Positions 1 to 7,977 of a stretch of 64,000 nucleotides of DNA are shown here, piece by piece. Positions within the stretch are counted from its first letter, which is position 1. Each line of letters begins with the position of its first letter. Under the pieces are notes generated by a model. That model was not told the origin of the DNA. It saw only the letters and a list, made by a program, of their open reading frames with translations, and searched no databases. Made by a program: the position numbers and the translations under genes. Where the stretch lies: assembly GCF_002886185.1 (NCBI RefSeq), contig NZ_KZ614146.1, positions 1,844,930 through 1,908,929 on the forward strand, in the 5' to 3' direction. Origin of the DNA: Salipaludibacillus neizhouensis. Lineage in GTDB: Bacteria > Bacillota > Bacilli > Bacillales > Salisediminibacteriaceae.

Positions 1-438
1 GTGGAAGCGTGGTTAATGGAACAGAAAAACAATGTTTCGAAGCGGCTTCCGTATTTTACGATGGATGGTGAACTAAAAAGTGTAGAATTAAAGGATAATG
101 ACCAAGACATCAGTTTTACATTTGATCCACTGCCTTACTTAACTTATTTGAAATCTAAAAAAGATTTTTTTGAAAATGGGAAAGCTAAGGATTTAAAGGA
201 AGCACTAGTGAATGATGGGACAGAAAGAGCAAAAGAGCAAATTTCGAAAGCTGCCGAAAAGTTTCAGGAGTCCGTTAATCAGTCCATGGAATCATTAGAA
301 AAACAGATGCAATCACGACTCACAGAAACCATACAAGAGGAAAGTCAACGCTTAGATGCCCTCTTAGATCGTCAAGAAAAGCAAAGTTTAGAACAAGAGC
401 TCACGATGATAGATACACTCATAAAATCCTCCTCATAA
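1..438 (+). CDS. Hypothetical protein, C-terminal coiled coil, probably 5'-truncated
   Basis: The frame is open from the first base of the window, so the 145 visible codons are probably the C-terminal part of a longer gene; a GTG happens to stand at position 1. No ribosome binding site can be checked. Roughly residues 70-140 are rich in Glu, Gln, Lys and Leu with heptad-like spacing, suggesting a coiled coil. No catalytic motif or recognised family is visible. A small spore-type gene follows 24 bases after the stop, possibly co-transcribed. Function unknown. Confidence 0.6.
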   Translation: MEAWLMEQKNNVSKRLPYFTMDGELKSVELKDNDQDISFTFDPLPYLTYLKSKKDFFENGKAKDLKEALVNDGTERAKEQISKAAEKFQESVNQSMESLEKQMQSRLTETIQEESQRLDALLDRQEKQSLEQELTMIDTLIKSSS

Positions 439-462
439 GTAAACATTATGGGAGTGGAGGTG

Positions 463-621
463 ATGAAGGTGGGCAAACAACGAGGTCATCGGAACAAACA
501 AAGTGGCGATGCACGGACATTAAGCGTAAATCCATTAGGAAGGCCACCTGATGAGAATAGTGCTGCAGGAGAAGTAGTAAGCAGAGGCCAAGAACTCGCG
601 AAGAAGAAAAATACGAGATAA
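463..621 (+). CDS. Small basic hypothetical protein (52 aa)
   Basis: A 52-residue ORF with a strong ribosome binding site (GGGAGTGGAGG) just before the ATG; a GTG one codon upstream is the alternative start. The product is hydrophilic and Lys/Arg/Asn/Gly-rich. It begins MKVGKQRGHRNK, has a central NPLGRPPDENS segment and ends KKKNTR. Size and composition resemble the minor small acid-soluble spore proteins of Bacillaceae, but I cannot match it to a named one. A hairpin terminator follows directly, so this is the last gene of its unit. Confidence 0.6.
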   Translation: MKVGKQRGHRNKQSGDARTLSVNPLGRPPDENSAAGEVVSRGQELAKKKNTR

Positions 622-630
622 TTTTATCCT

Positions 631-670
631 GAAGCCGTGTTAGGGAGTTTCCCCCTTTCACGGTTTTTTT
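631..670 (+). terminator. Rho-independent terminator
   Basis: GAAGCCGTG pairs imperfectly with CACGGTTTTTTT across a loop containing GGGAG/CCCCC, and seven T residues follow. It ends the small basic protein gene. Confidence 0.6.
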
Positions 671-738
671 ATTGTACAGAAGTTTATATCGGAACAGTGA
701 CGCTGTCCTTTGAATAACGTATCACTGAGGTGGAGCGG

Positions 739-1437
739 ATGAAAAAGAATTCCTACATGAATATGCTGGCAGAATTAAACGTTTTAAGTGCACATCCTGG
801 AGGAAAACTGCTAACAAAACAAATGATTAATGAGTTGGGGATCACTCCTGACATGACTATTTTAGATGCTGGCTGCGGACTGGGAGAAACAGCTCGTTTT
901 ATATCCGAGATGTATGGTTGCAAAGTAAACGCAATTGACAGTCATCCGGTCATGGTAAGCAAAGCAAGGAAAAATCTTGAAAATAATAAAAATGTTGTTG
1001 TTCAATTCACAACAGTACTCGATTTGCCGTTCGCGGAAAACTCCTTTCACCACGTTATATGTGAATCTGTCCTTAGTTTTACGCATGCGCCAAAAGCTTT
1101 AAAGGAGATTCAACGTGTTTTAAAAGATGATGGTCAAGTCCTTATTAATGAAATGTGCCTCCGTCAACCCTTTTCTTCCATTGATGAAAAGAAGGTGAAG
1201 AACTTTTATGAGGTAGAAACATTGTATACTAAAAATGATTGGCTAAATCTTCTTAAGAATTCAGGCTTCTCAAAAGTCACAGAAATGCCATTTAAGCCCT
1301 CAGAGGAACCCGCTACTGAAATTCTTCTACCTGACAATATCACTAGGGAACAGTTGGATATTTTAGATGAACACGCGGAGATGTTGAGTATGATGAGTGG
1401 ACATGTGGAGCCAATACTTCTAAGTTGTGAAAAATAA
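739..1437 (+). CDS. Class I SAM-dependent methyltransferase
   Basis: The 232-residue product has a Rossmann-type methyltransferase fold. Motif I is LDAGCGLGE (about residues 42-50), an acidic residue follows strand 2 (NAIDSHP), and LPFAENSF and an LKEIQRVLKDDGQVLI stretch match later motifs of the UbiE/Methyltransf_11 group. The ATG at 739 is chosen because GAGG lies 8 bases upstream; a GTG at 730 is in frame but less well placed. Substrate is unknown: this fold methylates small molecules, lipids, tRNA and proteins. The gene stands alone, with a strong hairpin downstream. Confidence 0.85.
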   Translation: MKKNSYMNMLAELNVLSAHPGGKLLTKQMINELGITPDMTILDAGCGLGETARFISEMYGCKVNAIDSHPVMVSKARKNLENNKNVVVQFTTVLDLPFAENSFHHVICESVLSFTHAPKALKEIQRVLKDDGQVLINEMCLRQPFSSIDEKKVKNFYEVETLYTKNDWLNLLKNSGFSKVTEMPFKPSEEPATEILLPDNITREQLDILDEHAEMLSMMSGHVEPILLSCEK

Positions 1438-1490
1438 TGTTGAAATTTGCTTTCTGTCATCGTTTAAACTTAATAGGGGAGGGAATATAA

Positions 1491-1592
1491 ATGATACGTA
1501 ATCTAAAACTTAATAAAAGAACTTCGTTCGACTTTATGCTCAGTCGAACTTTCTTTTATATAGGAATCAGATTACCTCAAGAGTGTTTCTAA
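1491..1592 (+). CDS. Possible 33-aa small ORF spanning a terminator hairpin
   Basis: An ATG at 1491 follows a very good ribosome binding site (GGGGAGGG, 7-base spacing), and 33 codons run to a TAA at 1590. The frame passes straight through the hairpin at 1516-1557. It may be a leader peptide for the membrane protein gene at 1619, an isolated micro-gene, or chance. There is no homology evidence; only the ribosome binding site supports it. Confidence 0.25.
   Translation: MIRNLKLNKRTSFDFMLSRTFFYIGIRLPQECF
1516..1557 (+). terminator. Rho-independent terminator or attenuator hairpin
   Basis: GTTCGACT (1526-1533) pairs perfectly with AGTCGAAC (1542-1549) across an 8-base loop. Flanking AAAAGAA can pair with TTTCTTTT, giving the U-rich tail. 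It lies between the methyltransferase and the next gene. Because a well-placed small ORF covers it, attenuation is possible. Confidence 0.65.
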
Positions 1593-1618
1593 AAAAAGAA
1601 TAGAAAAAGGTGAATACA

Positions 1619-2617
1619 ATGCCATTCGCTCGACTCCTGATGACAGGTATAGCAAAAATTCTTAGTAAAGTATTTAGTATGGCTACTCTCACTTTTTTTG
1701 GCAGGCTTCCAACGCAAGACAGCTCAAAAATGAGCTTCATGGGGCTTGTATCGTTGTACTGGATTTACATTATTATTTCTGTTTTTTACCCCACCTTAGC
1801 AGAAATGTTAATTCCCTTTCTACCTGATGATGACACGATTATTAGAAACACTTCTATCGCTCTTGTACTTATTCTTCCTTTAACTGTTGGATATACATCA
1901 TTAAAATTAGAGAACCGCGACTCAGAATGCTCTGTCGTTAAACAATTACTAATGGGATATATCTACTCATTTGTTCTAGGTCTTTTATCGATGGTTTTAG
2001 TGATAGTGATCCCAGTGATTAAATTACCTAGTATTTTGAAAATGCATACTCAGCAACAATTCGCTGTCATGATTCGTAAAGGTAAATATGACGATGTATT
2101 GGATGACATTAAAGATATCTTTGAAAAATATGAAATGAAAATTAAAATCCATGATCCCAAAAAACCAATTTGGCTCTGTTACATGTCGCTAACCTATGTA
2201 TTGGAGCATATTTTCAATAGAGAGATTGCCAAAGAGATGAAATACTTGGTCGTGGATGTACAAGGAAAAAACGTAGAAGTAACTGTTCACGCCACGGATA
2301 TATCGATACTGGGTCCTAAAAACGAAACGTTACAGGTAAATCATATATTAGCGGAAGAAATGGAGCCTGAACATTTATACTTTTCCTGGGATGATTCTGT
2401 TCAAAAAATTGAGGATAATCTTCGGAAGTTAAAAAACCAACAGCAGGAAGGTAAAGAGATAGACTTAAAAGAATTGCAAGACGCAACCTTAAATCTTCGA
2501 AAAGCTTCACTTGAAATTCAAGATTGGAATGCGATTCGCAGACAAATCTATAAAATCGAACGAGATCATTATTTATTAAAAGTAAAGGACTCAGAGACTA
2601 CCGTATATGAAGCTTAA
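1619..2617 (+). CDS. Membrane protein of unknown function with soluble C-terminal domain
   Basis: The 332-residue protein has about four hydrophobic segments in the first 140 residues (LVSLYWIYIIISVFY, IALVLILPLTVGY and YSFVLGLLSMVLVIVIPVI are clear). A charged cytoplasmic domain of about 190 residues with an amphipathic, probably coiled-coil end (KIEDNLRKLKNQQQ) follows. I do not recognise a family. The ATG at 1619 follows AAAGG by 8 bases; an in-frame start three codons upstream is possible. It stands alone, followed by an interspersed repeat. Confidence 0.65.
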   Translation: MPFARLLMTGIAKILSKVFSMATLTFFGRLPTQDSSKMSFMGLVSLYWIYIIISVFYPTLAEMLIPFLPDDDTIIRNTSIALVLILPLTVGYTSLKLENRDSECSVVKQLLMGYIYSFVLGLLSMVLVIVIPVIKLPSILKMHTQQQFAVMIRKGKYDDVLDDIKDIFEKYEMKIKIHDPKKPIWLCYMSLTYVLEHIFNREIAKEMKYLVVDVQGKNVEVTVHATDISILGPKNETLQVNHILAEEMEPEHLYFSWDDSVQKIEDNLRKLKNQQQEGKEIDLKELQDATLNLRKASLEIQDWNAIRRQIYKIERDHYLLKVKDSETTVYEA

Positions 2618-2825
2618 TTATTTTATAGACAAATAGATACTGAGATATACAGTAACTTTAAAATATCACCTGGAAACCAAGTAAGTTTCATAGATTACTT
2701 GATTTTCAGGTAACTTTTTCGTCTATATGATATAATGAAATAAATCACCTTATTTTAATTCAGTAAGAAAAACGCGTAGTGTCTTATTTTAAAGCAAAAG
2801 AACTGCTTTCTTAACCATAAATTTA
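2618..2825. other. Intergenic, nothing recognised
   Basis: AT-rich spacer between the membrane protein gene and the interspersed repeat that starts near 2826. It contains a weak inverted repeat around ACCTGGAAACC/TTTCAGGTAAC, but no gene or clear promoter. Confidence 0.5.
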
Positions 2826-2970
2826 ACAAGCTCGAAGTAGCAAAGGTGGCGACTCCTGCGGGAAAAGCAATAGCTAAAGACCCCACAGGGACGAACTTTC
2901 CCGAGGAGGCTGAAGCATTGCCCGCGGAAAGCGTCCGCCTTAAGCGGATTTCGAGCACTTCTGTTCAAAG
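2826..2970. repeat. Interspersed GC-rich Bacillaceae repeat, full copy
   Basis: This GC-rich block in AT-rich DNA carries the hallmark segments GGCGACTCCTGCGGGAAAAG, GAGGAGGCTGAAGCATTG and CCCGCGGAAAGCG, ending in TTCGAGCACTTCTG. Such intergenic repeats are common in Bacillus-type genomes. The ends are inverted (GCTCGAA near 2831, TTCGAGC near 2950), so the whole block can fold. The 3' 60 bases (2911-2970) recur with few differences at 29767-29826. An apparent ORF through it is an artefact of the repeat. Confidence 0.8.
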
Positions 2971-3027
2971 TAAAACAACAATATCCCTAAAACTAATAAT
3001 TTATAAACTCTTCATAAAGGAGAAACA

Positions 3028-3747
3028 ATGACTAAAAAACTAAAACAAGTAACCTGTATAACTGTAGACGTGGTAAATTCGCGCAAACACCGAAAACGAG
3101 AAGAGCTGGAAAAAATTATTACAGCAATCAATCAAAAACATCAAGATTCTCTTCTAGTACCTTTTGTGATACGGTCCGGAGATGAACTCTTTGGAATTAG
3201 TAAAAATATCGGAAACGGGTATGACGTCTATAAAAGCTTATATGCCTTGACTAAAAAGCACAATACACCTGTCTATATCGGTGTTGGGGTAGGTGATCTT
3301 TTTGAAGAGAATCATACGAATTCAGATCTTGTCCAAGGTGATGCTATTTGGCATGCAGCAGATGCTTTGAAATCGCTGAAAGAAAAGAATAAACTGATGA
3401 AGACAATTCATCAGCATACGAATAAAAGCTTCCAATATGAATTTAAAGTAAGTAAAGACATGAATATAAACACTGCAATTAACTATTTCGTATTTTTCAT
3501 CATGGAAAAAATTAGTAAAAGAACAGAGAAACAACATTATATTATTGACCTCATTGAAAATAACCCGTCAAAGAAATACAAAGAGTTTGCAGAAGAATTA
3601 AACTACGACGATAAGCATGTCGTATCTAATGTAAGTAAGTTGCTTAGAAGAGCGGAGTACGATGTTGTAAAAGAGGCGGAAACTTCTTTTATTCACCTTT
3701 TACAGTCTTTAACATTACCTAGTGAATCGGGGGATTTAGATGGATAA
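3028..3747 (+). CDS. satD: SatD-family protein
   Basis: The 239-residue product begins ITVDVVNSRKHRKREE and carries IRSGDELFGI and YIGVGVGDL, the pattern of SatD-family proteins; a helix-turn-helix-like C-terminal part (SKKYKEFAEELNYDDKHVVSNVSKLLRRAEYD, quoted as two joined pieces: SKKYKEFAEELNY and DDKHVVSNVSKLLRR) suggests nucleic-acid binding. Its stop overlaps the next gene (DUF3307 membrane protein) by 8 bases, so the two are translationally coupled. sat genes were named in streptococci for acid tolerance; the biochemical role is not known to me. Start ATG is preceded by AAAGGAGAAAC. Confidence 0.75.
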   Translation: MTKKLKQVTCITVDVVNSRKHRKREELEKIITAINQKHQDSLLVPFVIRSGDELFGISKNIGNGYDVYKSLYALTKKHNTPVYIGVGVGDLFEENHTNSDLVQGDAIWHAADALKSLKEKNKLMKTIHQHTNKSFQYEFKVSKDMNINTAINYFVFFIMEKISKRTEKQHYIIDLIENNPSKKYKEFAEELNYDDKHVVSNVSKLLRRAEYDVVKEAETSFIHLLQSLTLPSESGDLDG

Positions 3748-4729
3748 CACCATTCTTATTTTCATGTTAGCCCATCTTATATGCGACTTCATTACACAAA
3801 CGGATGCAATTATTAAAAAGAAAAATAATTATGACACCAGTTTTTTAAGCAATATGGGATTGATAGAACATGTGATTCACCACGTTGTAGTAACAGTTGT
3901 TTTATTGACGGTATTTAATGAACTAACTTGGATCACGTTGTTATGCTTGCTTATTATAGCAATTTTACATTATGTTATTGATCATTTTAAATCTAGCTAT
4001 TCAGAAGTAATTATAGGGAAATCCATACATAAGCATGAATTTATTGACAAACTATTAGGAAAAAGATCGATACATTTTTTAACGGATCAGTTCATGCATA
4101 TTGCTATCATTTACGTTGTTTTATTCGTGTTTAACAAGGTTGCCGCCTTGCCCGTGATAATTACCAAAACGTTTGAAGTAATTATGGAAGATATCCCATT
4201 GTCCCTTACGACAAGTATATTGTTGATAAGTATTTTAGTCGTATTATTAACCTTTACATCAAGTGTGTTGATTGCTGAACTTTTGCAAGACTTGAAACAA
4301 CAAAAGAATACTGCAAAGGATGAAATAGCTTCCACTCTTGTTAAAAGTGATGATGATTTGTTTTTTCAAAACCACTATGCCCAACTTGAAAAGCTGAATA
4401 AAAATGTTTCCATTGAAAGAACCTGGGAAAAGAAAGACAGCAGTAATGGGAAAGAATCGATGACCATGGAATTCCAGCAATTTAATGAGATGGATGATAA
4501 TTCAGCGGGGAAATATATTGGAATTTTAGAAAGATTGTTAATTGGTTTATTTATTGCTACTGGGGCCTATCAAGGATTAATTGTTATTGCCGCCTTAAAA
4601 ACATTGACCAGATTTAAGCAATTCGAAGATAAAAACTTTGCAGAATACTATTTAATTGGTACGTTCCTAAGTATTCTTTGTGCGCTAGTCATAGGTTTAT
4701 TAATAAGATCAATTTGGTTCACTGTATAA
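3740..4729 (+). CDS. DUF3307 family membrane protein, SatD partner
   Basis: The 329-residue protein starts MDNTILIFMLAHLICDFITQTD, matching the DUF3307 N-terminus (conserved HLxxDFxxQ). It has about six to seven membrane spans, with a soluble insert (about residues 195-245) rich in Lys and Glu. It overlaps satD by 8 bases and a strong terminator follows, giving a two-gene operon. The SatD+DUF3307 pairing recurs in Firmicutes; whether it senses stress or modifies nucleotides is unknown. Confidence 0.75.
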   Translation: MDNTILIFMLAHLICDFITQTDAIIKKKNNYDTSFLSNMGLIEHVIHHVVVTVVLLTVFNELTWITLLCLLIIAILHYVIDHFKSSYSEVIIGKSIHKHEFIDKLLGKRSIHFLTDQFMHIAIIYVVLFVFNKVAALPVIITKTFEVIMEDIPLSLTTSILLISILVVLLTFTSSVLIAELLQDLKQQKNTAKDEIASTLVKSDDDLFFQNHYAQLEKLNKNVSIERTWEKKDSSNGKESMTMEFQQFNEMDDNSAGKYIGILERLLIGLFIATGAYQGLIVIAALKTLTRFKQFEDKNFAEYYLIGTFLSILCALVIGLLIRSIWFTV

Positions 4730-4737
4730 AACCTTTG

Positions 4738-4767
4738 CCTGAAGAGAAGTTTCTCTTCAGGTTTTTC
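4738..4767 (+). terminator. Rho-independent terminator of satD operon
   Basis: CCTGAAGAGA (4738-4747) pairs perfectly with TCTCTTCAGG (4752-4761) over a 4-base loop, followed by TTTTT. Confidence 0.9.
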
Positions 4768-4793
4768 CTCGAGTTTTTTATGAATTTATCATA

Positions 4794-4823
4794 TTGACAA
4801 CATTGTGAATCTCGACATATACT
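4794..4823 (+). promoter_or_regulatory. Sigma-A-type promoter for the ABC importer operon
   Basis: A perfect -35 box TTGACA (4794-4799) is separated by 18 bases from TATACT (4818-4823). The transcript would carry a leader of about 190 bases. That leader includes a tiny ORF with a good ribosome binding site (AAGGGG, ATG at 4869, MNYLY stop) and a GAATCC/GGATTC hairpin around 4946-4964, so leader-mediated control is possible. Confidence 0.7.
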
Positions 4824-5024
4824 TATAAAAGTGAATTCCGAGTAAAGTCATAGGATAAGGGGATTTCAATGAATTATCTATATTAACAATTAAAAGAAGT
4901 CTCTCTTAAATCTGATTGTTGTAATTGGAACTGGATGAAACTCGAATCCTCCAGATGGATTCAAGCCTTCTTTAAAAAAACACTCAATAATAACTAACTT
5001 TTTTAAAAAGTAAGGAGGGGAATA

Positions 5025-5870
5025 ATGGAATCTGTAACAATAAAGAATGTTGAAAAGACATTTCCTAACCGAGACAACAAAACATTTTTTACTGTATTTA
5101 AGGATATTTCTTTAGATATAAAGGAAGGGGAATTTGTTTCATTATTGGGTCCTTCAGGATGTGGTAAGTCAACACTACTGAACATTGTCGCTGGGTTGGA
5201 TAAACCTACTAGTGGTGCAGCCTATGTTGGGGAAACAAAGATTTCAGGTCCTGGTTCTGATCGAGGTGTCGTTTTTCAAGAAGCTGCGCTCATGCCATGG
5301 TTGAATGTTATTGAGAATGTCATGTTTGCACTCAAAAAAACGATGGATAAAGCTACGGCAAAAAAGCACGCCGAGAAATATTTAAAGCTTGTTCACCTTA
5401 GTAAATTTCTCCATTCCTATCCTCATGAATTATCAGGAGGAATGAAACAGCGAGTAGCTATTGCAAGAGCGTTATCAATGGATCCGAAAGTACTCTTAAT
5501 GGATGAACCATTCGGAGCACTCGATGAACAAACTAGAATGATGCTTCATAAAGAAGTGCAATTTATCTGGGAACAAACTAAAAAAACAATTCTGTTCGTG
5601 ACACATAACATCAGGGAGTCAATCTTATTATCAGATAGAATCGTTCTAATGGGCACGCGGCCAGGCGGGATCATTAAAATTTTCCCTGTAGACTTACCAC
5701 GACCGAGAATTCCTTCCTCACCGGAATTTATCCAATTAGAAGAAGATATTATGTCCATTCTCGGTGGAGAAATCGAAAAAGTGATGAGGGAGGAAATGGG
5801 AGATGACTTTAATTCTAAGAAGGCTAGCCTTCTTTATGGTACTGATAGCAATATGGGAAATCATATATAG
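5025..5870 (+). CDS. ABC transporter ATPase, nitrate/sulfonate/taurine family
   Basis: The 281-residue ATPase has Walker A GPSGCGKST (about residue 42), a VVFQEAALMPWL Q-loop, signature LSGGMKQR, Walker B VLLMDEPFGALDE and switch THNIRES. The closest named relatives are SsuB/TauB/NrtD. It is the first gene of a three-gene importer operon with the permease (68-base overlap) and the lipoprotein. The residues do not tell sulfonate from nitrate, thiamine precursors or other small anions, so the substrate is left open. Confidence 0.9.
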   Translation: MESVTIKNVEKTFPNRDNKTFFTVFKDISLDIKEGEFVSLLGPSGCGKSTLLNIVAGLDKPTSGAAYVGETKISGPGSDRGVVFQEAALMPWLNVIENVMFALKKTMDKATAKKHAEKYLKLVHLSKFLHSYPHELSGGMKQRVAIARALSMDPKVLLMDEPFGALDEQTRMMLHKEVQFIWEQTKKTILFVTHNIRESILLSDRIVLMGTRPGGIIKIFPVDLPRPRIPSSPEFIQLEEDIMSILGGEIEKVMREEMGDDFNSKKASLLYGTDSNMGNHI

Positions 5871-6564
5871 AATCTATTCTAAGGATACAACACTTTTCCC
5901 ATCTCCTTTAGGATCTGTGCAGCAATTATATATAGGCTTATTTGATACAGGTATTTTAGCTACTGCTTTAGGCGAAAGCATGCAACGAATTATTATCGGG
6001 TTTTCTATGGCCGTCATCATTGGTGGAATACTAGGTGTTTTACTTGGAGTATCTAAGTTAGCAGATGAAACATTAGGATCTTTAGTGATTGCACTTCAAT
6101 CTGTTCCGAGCATCGTTTGGTTACCAATTGCACTTGTAGTATTCCAAGGTGGACCAGGCGCTATTTATTTCGTCGTCATCTTAGGTGGTACTTGGGCAAT
6201 GACTTTAAATATTCGGATGGGTATTAAAAACGTGTCTCCCATTCTAATTCGCGCTGCAAAAACGATGGGATATAAAAATACAGAGTTAGTATGGAGAGTA
6301 ATGCTTCCAGCCTCCATTCCATCTGCTTTAACAGGAGCAAGACTGGCATGGGCATTTGGATGGAGAGCATTAATGGCTGCGGAATTAATTGGCCGTGGTG
6401 GTCTTGGTAGAACACTGATGGACGCTCGCGATTTTTTCAACATGGATCTCGTCGTCGCTATCATGATTATTATTTCTGTTATTGGATTAATCGTAGAATA
6501 TTTAATATTTAGTAAAATTGAAAAGAAAGTGCTTTCCCGATGGGGACTAGCTAAAAATGCATAA
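5803..6564 (+). CDS. ABC transporter permease, SsuC/TauC-like
   Basis: The 253-residue inner-membrane permease has about six spans and the binding-protein-dependent EAA-type loop near AAKTMGYKNTELVWRVMLPASIPS. It starts at an ATG preceded by GGGAGGAAATGGGAG and overlaps the ATPase gene by 68 bases in another frame, indicating tight coupling. It provides the translocation path for the importer formed with its neighbours. Confidence 0.9.
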   Translation: MTLILRRLAFFMVLIAIWEIIYRIYSKDTTLFPSPLGSVQQLYIGLFDTGILATALGESMQRIIIGFSMAVIIGGILGVLLGVSKLADETLGSLVIALQSVPSIVWLPIALVVFQGGPGAIYFVVILGGTWAMTLNIRMGIKNVSPILIRAAKTMGYKNTELVWRVMLPASIPSALTGARLAWAFGWRALMAAELIGRGGLGRTLMDARDFFNMDLVVAIMIIISVIGLIVEYLIFSKIEKKVLSRWGLAKNA

Positions 6565-6586
6565 AATTAGAGGGGGAAATATTATT

Positions 6587-7615
6587 ATGAAGAAATGGAA
6601 TGGTGGATTATTTATAACAGTCGCAATGGTGTTGTCTGCATGTGGCACTGGCGAAGAGGAAAAGAGCTCCGGCGCAGATTCAACCGAGGTTTCAGCAGAA
6701 GAAGTAAACATTGGTTACTTCCCGAACCTTGATCATGCTGCCGCTATTGTTGGCAAAGAAAAAGGTTATTTCGAAGATGAAATGGAGAATCAGGATCTGG
6801 AATTTATAAATTTCCCAAATGGAAATGATTTTGTTGAAGCACTAGATACAGGGGTCATCGATTTAGGTTATGTCGGTCCAGGTCCTGCAATTAATTACTA
6901 CCTAACTGGTGGTGATATTGTTGTAATAGGAGCAGCTGCAAATGGGGCAACTTTAATTGTTTCCCGGGAAGATTCAGGGATTCATAGCTTAGAAGATTTT
7001 GAAGGCAGTTCTTTTTGTACTCCAGGTAATGGTTGTACTCATAACGTTCAATTAGAAATTATGCTTCAAGAGATTGGTTTGAAATCAAACAGACGCGGCG
7101 GAGAAGTGGAACACCAATCCCGTGTTAATCCAGCTAGTATGGTAGCCATGTTTGAACAAGGTCAAATTGACGCTGCTGCAGCACCTGAACCATGGGGAAC
7201 ACTGTTAGTAGAAGAACATAATGCTAACGTAGTAACGGAATGGAACGAAGTATTTTTGGGTGAGGAGCTTGCAAGTGTTGTTATGGTGACATCAACGGAG
7301 TTCTTAGAAGAAAACCCGGAAGTAGTAGAACAAGCTTTGCAAGCTCATAAAAAATCAGTCGAATTTGCCCAAAATAATGAAGCAGAAACGTTAGAAACTA
7401 TAAATAACCTTATTTATGACTTAACACAAACAAAGCTTCCAGAAGAGGTTTTAGAAAAAGCGTGGCAGCGAATGGAGGTTACTACAGAAACTCATGCTGA
7501 AGCGTTGCAAGCATGGGCTGATGCATCTTACGAGTTAGAATTCATGGATGAAGACCCAAATCTGGATGGATTTGTAGATACTTCTATGCTAGATAAAATA
7601 TTAGAAGAAGAATAA
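6587..7615 (+). CDS. Lipoprotein substrate-binding protein, SsuA/NrtA-like
   Basis: The 342-residue product has a lipoprotein signal ending LSACG, and then VNIGYFPNLDHAAAIVGKEKG and YVGPGPAINYY, the pattern of periplasmic-binding proteins of the nitrate/sulfonate/bicarbonate class. AAPEPWGTLL is also typical. The ATG at 6587 (after GAGGGGG) gives the correct lipoprotein signal; an in-frame start at 6557 would add ten non-signal residues. It delivers the unknown substrate to the ATPase/permease encoded upstream. Confidence 0.88.
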   Translation: MKKWNGGLFITVAMVLSACGTGEEEKSSGADSTEVSAEEVNIGYFPNLDHAAAIVGKEKGYFEDEMENQDLEFINFPNGNDFVEALDTGVIDLGYVGPGPAINYYLTGGDIVVIGAAANGATLIVSREDSGIHSLEDFEGSSFCTPGNGCTHNVQLEIMLQEIGLKSNRRGGEVEHQSRVNPASMVAMFEQGQIDAAAAPEPWGTLLVEEHNANVVTEWNEVFLGEELASVVMVTSTEFLEENPEVVEQALQAHKKSVEFAQNNEAETLETINNLIYDLTQTKLPEEVLEKAWQRMEVTTETHAEALQAWADASYELEFMDEDPNLDGFVDTSMLDKILEEE

Positions 7616-7642
7616 CACAAGCGTTTATCTAGGAAAAGAGTA

Positions 7643-7684
7643 AAAGGTCTGTTTGGAGTGTTCATTCCAAACAGACCTTTTTAT
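7643..7684 (+). terminator. Rho-independent terminator of ABC importer operon
   Basis: Perfect 15-bp stem AAAGGTCTGTTTGGA / TCCAAACAGACCTTT with an 8-base loop, followed by TT-ATTT. Confidence 0.92.
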
Positions 7685-7977
7685 TTAGGTATCATTTGAA
7701 AATTGAAGAAGGATGTTTTCTAGAAATTTTTTCTTTAAAGAGATATGATATTCCCCAAATACTCTAGGAAGACTTTCTGTGAGCCAGGCTTTTCTTCCGG
7801 CGAATCTCAGAGAAGTCAATCGAATAAAACCGTTAACCAAGGAAAAGTGAACAACTATCTTATTTTTCTATCGGTATCAAAATCATTTTGGTTGGCGATT
7901 CTAGCTTTGATATTAATTTAGTCGACAAATGTGGTATGATTATTTCAAATAACCAAATAATTCTTGGAGGAATTTTC
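7685..7977. other. Intergenic upstream of the PRPP synthetase paralog
   Basis: AT-rich DNA with no ORF of note. A TATGAT hexamer at about 7933 could serve as a -10 box, but no convincing -35 box lies at the right distance. No riboswitch or purine-box signature was recognised. Confidence 0.4.

Noticed and set aside
2755-3031. ORFs within the interspersed repeat on both strands
   Set aside because: They follow the GC-rich repeat and have no ribosome binding site or family similarity.
5025-7615. Naming the importer as sulfonate, taurine or nitrate-specific
   Set aside because: Residues and neighbours (no monooxygenase, no nitrate reductase) do not separate the options.
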